Origin: Dromiciops gliroides
Lineage: Eukaryota; Chordata; Mammalia; Microbiotheria; Microbiotheriidae
Direction: 5' to 3'
DNA: 64,000 bases
Assembly: GCF_019393635.1 (NCBI RefSeq)
Contig: NC_057861.1
Location: 376,388,315 to 376,452,314, forward strand
The translations under genes and the position numbers were made by a program. Shown here piece by piece: positions 58,086 through 64,000 of the stretch. Positions within the stretch are counted from its first letter, which is position 1. Each line of letters starts with the position of its first letter. The notes beneath the pieces are model-generated. The model saw nothing but the letters and a program-made list of their open reading frames with translations, did not search any database and was not told where the DNA came from.

Positions 58086-58204
58086 TCCCTCATATATAGC
58101 CCCAACTACCCCTCACCAGTGAAAAAAATACTAAGGAGGTCTTGATTGCTGAGAGGAATATGGGATCTCTCAGTTTCCAGGTCCTCATTAACCATAGCCA
58201 TAGT

Positions 58205-58388
58205 GCTTTTTTTTTTTCCTTTTTTTTTTCTTTTTCTTTTTTTCATTTTCTTTTGCAGGGCAATGAGGGATAAGTGACTTGCCCAGGGTCCCACAACTAG
58301 TAAGTGTCAAGTATCCAAGGCCAGATTTGAACTTAGGTCCTCCCAAATCCAGGGCCAGTGCTTTATCCACTGTACCACCTATCTGCCC
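58205..58388 (-). mobile_element. tRNA-derived SINE with long T-rich tail
   Basis: Antisense copy with 45 bp of T/C-rich tail. ccatagt at 58,198-58,204 and 58,389-58,395. Confidence 0.92.
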
Positions 58389-58395
58389 CCATAGT

Positions 58396-58850
58396 ATTTT
58401 TAATAACTAAAAATTCCATTGAATGTTCACACATAGACGGATATAGTTTCCCCTAATGGGAGGGAGGTAGAATTCAGGGAGTGAGAATATGACTCTTTAA
58501 AATTCCTAGGGTCCAGGTCTTGATATTTTTATTCTCCTACTGCGCTTTTGTTTCAGGGAAAGGAATTTTGGTGAGCAACATGCAGATAGTGATTCCCCCC
58601 ACCTCCACTTTTCATTCCCTTTGACCCCTTACTCCCTAAGGAGAAAAATGGAGTGTACAATAAAATTTTTACACTCCATTAACCTTTGATCATGATTATA
58701 GACACATCACCATTAAATACATTTTATTTGATAACACTTAATGGTAAATACACCATTAAATACTGGATAAATACATGACCCATAGTGATTCATTTCTTTC
58801 AGTTTAAAATTACTTTTATCTGGATAATTATGACACTTTAGAAGGTAAGC
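58396..58850. other. Unassigned sequence
   Basis: No recognised feature. Confidence 0.35.
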
Positions 58851-58854
58851 TTTT

Positions 58855-58930
58855 TATTATTATTTTTTATTATTAATATCATTATTCCATTATTGTTATT
58901 GTTATTATTCTTATTCTTATTATTATAATC
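58855..58930. repeat. (ATT)n/(TTA)n imperfect microsatellite
   Basis: Imperfect att/tta units with occasional c and g. Confidence 0.8.
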
Positions 58931-58949
58931 ACCACCACCAATATTGTAT

Positions 58950-59130
58950 TTTGTGTTTTGCTAAGTGCTGAATATGTTATGTCATTTGATCCTCACCACA
59001 ACTCTCTAAGGTATGTGTTATCATTACTTCCATTTTACAAATAAGATAACTGAGCTTGAAAGAGGTGAAGTGAATTACAAGGGTCACACTGAGTGAAGCA
59101 ATATTTGAACTCATTTTCCCCCTAATATGC
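58950..59130 (-). mobile_element. MIR-like fragment
   Basis: tgtcatttgatcctcaccac, aactctctaaggtatgtgtt, ccattttacaaataagataa, caagggtcacactgagtgaa: antisense MIR middle and CORE. Confidence 0.75.
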
Positions 59131-61194
59131 AGTTTATTGCTCAACTATTTTTCTACCCAGATGCTTGCAGAGAATGCTACAGGTCTGCATTATTGTTTTT
59201 AATGTTTATTGAGTATTAGCTTCATTCTTGATTTATTGAGCCTTACCACTTCAACACAAGAATATTCATTTCTCTCCTCCCATTTTTGATTCCCTTTAAT
59301 TTGTTGTTGTCTCCCACTAGAACATACGTTTCCGGGGAGCAGAGCCAAGATGGATGAAGAAAGTCAGTAAACTCCCAGACTTCCTGACACAATTACTCCA
59401 AAAATACTCCAAAGAAAGCCAGAAAACTACTCCTGGAGTAGCAGAAACCAAAAAAGAGGGCTGAGATTATTTTCCAGCCAAAGACACCTTGGAAGTTCAA
59501 CAGGAGGGCGAGCCAGGGTAGTAGTGGAGTCGAGGCCCACAATTATACCAACACAGATCGAGCCACAGGCAGGCTGAACAGGAGAAATTTACCCCCAAGC
59601 CACCAAATCAGATGCAGTGCTGCTGTCTTTTGGAACTAAGCTTCCACTCTGGTGAGAGAGCTTAATGTCTGGCCAGGGAAGGTCGGGGGCGGGGGGGGGG
59701 TAAGTCTACAGCAGTATATGCAGGAATTGATGGAGGATTTCAATGTCCTACCTCAACTGGGAAGCAGGGAGAAAACTTGAATGGTGGCAGCTCAGGTGGG
59801 GAAAACATGCAGGCTCTTCAGAGCTAACAACCAAGAGTACACAAAATGTTGCTTCATGGTTAATTAGCAAATTGGCCTTGGGTTATGTATGGACCAGAGA
59901 AAAAGCCAGGTAAGTGAAAAAAACCAAAACTGCCTCTCATTAATTCATACTACCTGGGACCCCCTGAAGCTTGGGACAGTATTACTTGGAAGCATGACAA
60001 TGCACTAAGAAGGAGTTAAAAGTCAAGTAAAAATGGGAAAGATGAGCAAGCAGAGAAAATTGCTGAACCATAGAAAGCTTCTTTAGTGACAAGGAAGATT
60101 AAGGGGTGCACACTGAGAAGAGGACAGTAACATCAGAGCCCCTCCATCTAAAGATTCCAAGAAAAATTTGAATTGGTTGCAGGCCACAGAGGTGCTCATA
60201 AAGGACTTTGAAGATAAAGTTAGAGAGGTAGAGGAAAAAAAGGGAAATGAAGGTGATGCAGGAAAGTCAGGAGAAAAAAGTCAACAGCTTGAAAAGCCAC
60301 ATGGAAAAGGAGAAAACAAAGCTCTCTGATGAAAATAATTGCATAAGAATTAGGATTGAACATAAGGAAGCTAGTGACTTTATGAGAAACCAAGACACAA
60401 TAAAGTAAATCCAAGTAAATAAAAAAATAATAGAGGGCAATGTGAAATATCTTCTTGGAAAAACTGTTGACCTGGAAAAAAGACACAGGAGAGATAATTT
60501 GAAAATTATAGTTCTACCTGAATACCATGATCAAGGAAAGAGTTTAGACTTCATCTTCCAAGAGATCATCAGGGAAAATTGCCCTGATATTCTAGAAACA
60601 GAAGATTAAAATAGAAATTGAAATAAGTCACTTATCACCTCATGAAAGAGATCCCAAAAGGAAAACTTCCATGAATATTATAGCTAAAATTAAGAGCTCT
60701 CAGGTCAAGGAAAAAAATATTGCAAGCAGCCAGAAAGAAGCAATTCAAATTCTATACAGCCATGGTAAGGATACCACAGGATCTAGCATCTTCTACCTTA
60801 AAGGATAGGAGGAAATGGAATATGATATTCTGGAGTGCAAAGCATTTGGGTTTACAACCAAAAATCACCTACCCAGCAAAACTGGGTATAAGCTTTCAGG
60901 GAGAAAAATAGGACTTCAATGAAAAAGAAGACTTTCAGGTATTTGTGATGAAAAGACCTGAACTGAATACTGAATAGAAAATTTGACATTCAAATGCAAG
61001 ACCCTAGAGCAGGATAAAAAGAAAAACAGGAAAAGGAAGTCTTGAGAGATGTTAAAAGGTTAAACTGTTTACATTCCTACATGGGAAGATGATGTCTACA
61101 TCATAACAACATTCTGAGTATTAGGGCAAATGACAGGTGGGAATTGATCATGAAGGGATGATGCCTCTATTTATTTTTTGTTTCCTTTTTTTTT

Positions 61195-61311
61195 TTTGGT
61201 GGGGGGGGTGGCTGGGGTTGATGAGTGTCTCATGTCTGAGGTCAAATTTGGGCTGGAATAGTCCTGGATCCAGGGTGGGTGCTCTGTCCACTCTGTCACC
61301 TAAATGCCCCA
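61195..61311 (-). mobile_element. Antisense SINE remnant inside the HAL1-like element
   Basis: T-run, then tgtctcatgtctgaggtcaa and gtgctctgtccactctgtca, the antisense SINE body and head, joined to atgatgacatcttt exactly as at 23.8 and 37.15 kb. Confidence 0.8.
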
Positions 61312-62393
61312 TGATGACATCTTTGGGATAAAATTAAGGGAGGAAAGGAATACACTTGTGGAAGGTATGGGTCAGTGGTAAAATGGGGTGAAATCTCACA
61401 TGAAAGAAGTAGGAAAGGGTGTATGGAGTGGGGGGAGAGATAGGGGAGGAGTGGGGAAGTGAATGAGCCTTACACACATCAAAATTAGCTCAAAGACCTT
61501 AATCTCAGCAGAGTTGCCTCAAGGAGGGAATAACATACACACCCAATTGGGTGGAGTAGTCTATCTAACCCTAGAGGAAAGTAGGAGGGGAAGGGGATAA
61601 GGAGAGAAGGATGAAAGCAGGGAGGGTAGAGCAGGGGTGGGGACTTTCAGAAGAAAATACTTTTGAAGAATAGGGTAAAAGAAGATAGAAAATAGAGTAA
61701 ATATCATGGGAAGGGAAAAGGATGGAGGGAAACAATTAAAAATTGTTTCTCAAGTCTAAGGTATTATATAAAAGTCATCTGCTACTGTTGGAATAACCTC
61801 ATGGCTTTATTGTAAGGAAATCTCTCTTGAAAGTACTATATAATTGTAGTTTACAATTTAAAAAGTGATGGGACAGATACTATCAGAAAGACCTGGTGGG
61901 ATCTATATGAGCTGATGCAAGGTGAAATCTACGGTATACAAAAGAACAGAATTATTGTGAGATGTGTTGCTGTGAATGACAGGTATTTTCTGCAACTCTG
62001 ACTATCTTAAGAAAAATTCAATCTTTCTTCAGAGAGGGAACTGATGGTATTATAATACAGATTGAAACATAATACTTTTTTGTTAGTTACTTCATAGGAT
62101 ACAAAAAAATATATATATGATGAACAGGATGCTATCAGAAAAACCTGGAAGGCTTATATGAACTGAAGCAGAGTGAAATGTACTGTATAAAAAATAACAG
62201 CAATAGTGCACGATGATCTGTTCTGAAGGACTTGGTTATTTTCTGCAATGCAATGATCCAATATAACTCTGAAGGATTTATGAAAATTTCAATCCATCTA
62301 AAGAAACAGAACTGATGGTATCTGAAAACAGATTGAAACATATTTTTTTGATAGCTCCTTAATCTGAAGTTCCTTTTTTGTCTGTATTCATCC

Positions 62394-62978
62394 TGTGGTA
62401 AAAAATGAAAGATTTTAACTAACATTTAAGAGTTGGCTAAACAATAACTGAAGGATGCCAGTTTTTGAAGGACCGCCCTTTCGGGGAGGAGACTGTGATG
62501 AACAGCTGTGCACCTGCTGATACTCAGGAGAGTGTGACAGAGCACTCCAATTGCGGGGTACGAGCTTAAAAGCAAGGAGAGAACGGAAGTGGTCTCTCTC
62601 TCTCTCCCTCTCGCTCTCACTCTACACACACATACTGACTCAGGTTTGACAGCCTGTTCTGGTGATTGGCCCTGGTATTCATTAGCAGCCGGTGCTTGAC
62701 ACAGTTCTCAGCCTCAAAGGTGGTTTTGGGATTCAGTGAGTTTTATAAGGAATATAGACTAAGTTTAGATCTAAGACTATTTATTTGTATTTCTACTTTC
62801 CTATTTTACTAATCAGCATCACCTTATTTTTTGGCTAATTAATTCCCAAACAATAAAAGCTAAGTAATCCATCTCTAATTAAAGCTCAGAGGCTTCTTTC
62901 TTTTACTGGTCTGGGAGATATATAAGGGAAATGTTAAAGGGGAGTTTAATGCTTTTATATCCAATTTTGAATCTCACA
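62394..62978 (+). mobile_element. ERV2 LTR (fossil), solo, inside the HAL1-like element
   Basis: tgtggtaaaaaatgaaagat to gaatctcaca. Shares aaggaccgccctttcgggga, gaatatagactaagtttaga and ttactggtctgggagatata with the LTRs at 20.3 and 22.3 kb. It has a CT-rich insert near 62,596-62,630 and an extra middle segment that those two lack. An imperfect attca repeat lies near both ends. Confidence 0.85.
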
Positions 62979-63182
62979 ATTCACAAGATAGCTAACGTGG
63001 AGATGTTTTGCATGACTACTGATGTATAACCTACATTGAATTGCTTGAATACTTTTGGGGCAGAGGGAGAGAGGAAGAGAAGTTGGAACACAAAGTTTTA
63101 AAAACTTGATGTCAAAATTTGTTTTTATAGGTGATTTGGAAAATAGAATTCTGAACCAAAAAAAGAAAAAAAAGTATAAATT

Positions 63183-64000
63183 TCTAAGGCAGAGCCAAGA
63201 TGGCAGAAGAAAGGCAGTGACTCACCTGAACTCTACCCAAGAACCCTCCAAATACATTTAAATAATGCCATAAGACAATTTCTGCAGCAGGAGAACCCAT
63301 AAAATTACAGGGTAAAATAGTTTTCCAGCCAAAAACAACTTAGAAGATTTGAAGGAAAGGTCTATCACACCTGGGTGAGAGTGCAGTACAGTCTAGTGCA
63401 GGTGGTCCTAGCACATTCATAGCTAACTTAGTCACAGGCAGCATAGACCAAATGCTAACAAATCAGAAGCAGGCCTTGGGAGCCACTGAATCAACAGTGG
63501 CAGCAACTGCTTCTGAAACTCTTAGGACACAGACAGGAAGGGGGTCAAACAATTGGCCATAAGAAGATTACAGGGGTCCCTTTTCTAGCCCTGAGCCAAA
63601 ATCTTACTCTTTGCCCATACTTGGATCAATGTACCAGTTGTGGATGGCAGTCCCAGGGTAAGGAGGAGGACTAGCACACCAATGGAGTGTCACAGTGGAG
63701 TGTGGAGTCTTAATCCAGGGCAGAAAAGCAGTCTTGTGGTCACCCACAGACCAGAGCATAGGCCAGGAGAGAAATAAACACACCTCTCCTTAGATTATAC
63801 CACCTTGGAAGAACTAAAATCTTAAAGATCCCTAGATGTAACTCTGAAAATGGCTGTACAAAATCCCTGAAGCTCAGATCAGTTTGATCTATGCCATGGA
63901 GGAAGCAGAACTTTACTTTAACAAAGAGTTAAAAGTCAAGAAATAGACTAGAGAAATGAAGAAACAGGGAAAAAATCTGAGTACAAAAAGTTATTATGGT
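63183..64000 (+). mobile_element. L1 5' end running off the window
   Basis: Starts ggcagagccaagatggcaga just past the previous element's A-rich tail. It is L1 5'UTR to the window end (cttgggagccactgaatca ... ggcagtcccagggtaaggag ... gttaaaagtcaagaaataga). ORF1 would begin beyond 64,000. Its 5'UTR subtype matches the fragments at 41.85 and 47.4 kb, not that at 35.16 kb. Confidence 0.8.

Larger units (their letters stand above)
59332..63170 (+). mobile_element. Second full HAL1-like element, interrupted by an ERV2 LTR
   Basis: 5'UTR from gagcagagccaagatggatg (59,338) to about 60,030. The ORF1 region, 60,040-60,960, is broken; plus-strand text has the coiled coil, then R-R-D-N-L-K-I-I. The antisense SINE remnant is at 61,195-61,311, followed by the G-rich inter-ORF stretch and a 3'UTR duplicated in part (61,865-62,090 and again from 62,118). 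It is then split by the LTR at 62,394-62,978 and resumes at attcacaagatagctaacgt to end in A-rich text. Without the LTR it is about 3.25 kb, the same size and layout as the copy at 35.16 kb. No ORF2. Confidence 0.82.

Overview
This is non-coding, repeat-dominated marsupial nuclear DNA. The diagnosis rests on about eighteen copies of one tRNA-derived SINE (head ggggcagctaggtggcgcag, tail gtgaccctgggcaagtcact) of the kind called SINE1_MD/WSINE1 in marsupials. It is backed by MAR1 CORE-SINEs with the same head, marsupial-type L1 elements with half-L1 (HAL1-like) derivatives, an RTE fragment, old L2 and MIR copies, and ERV1/ERV2 LTRs. The sequence does not let me choose a species. No intact host protein-coding gene or exon was recognised. 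The long open frames belong to L1 or are simple-repeat artefacts.

Layout. 1-3.7 kb: an L1 tail, a SINE, an old L1 piece, then an unusually long L2 copy broken up by a SINE and a MAR1. 3.8-8 kb: MIR, three antisense SINEs and a 1.2 kb mini-L1 made of 5'UTR joined to 3' end. 8-13 kb: L1 ORF1 and ORF2 pieces and an LTR-like block. 13-18 kb: mostly unassigned DNA, with an antisense L1, an L2/CR1 tail and a candidate conserved element. 18-23.2 kb: an ERV2 LTR cluster containing an inverted LTR pair, one of which carries a second, nested solo LTR. 23.3-26.3 kb: a HAL1-like tail meeting an antisense L1 tail to tail. 28.1-33 kb: the longest L1, carrying two SINEs. 33.4-38.5 kb: an antisense L1, then a complete 3.27 kb HAL1-like insertion with target-site duplications. 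38.5-41.8 kb: unassigned DNA, a U6 pseudogene, an RTE fragment and L2. 41.8-45.4 kb: an ERV1 remnant (LTR, protease, nucleocapsid, capsid) on the minus strand. 45.5-46.55 kb: a retrocopy of the host SNARE gene YKT6 joined to an L1 fragment. 46.7-52.9 kb: stacked L1 3' ends. 52.9-59.3 kb: L2, SINEs, MIR and an L1 5'UTR/ORF1 piece. 59.3-64 kb: a second full HAL1-like copy interrupted by an ERV2 LTR, followed head to tail by another L1 5' end.

The points most worth a second look are the YKT6 processed pseudogene fused to L1, the HAL1-like family that carries an antisense SINE at the same place in three copies and lacks ORF2, the internally deleted mini-L1s, and the inverted and nested LTR arrangement at 20.3-23.2 kb. 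No CRISPR array, functional RNA gene or clearly new protein system was seen. All family calls come from reading the sequence against remembered consensus sequences; no database was searched and boundaries are approximate unless target-site duplications are given.
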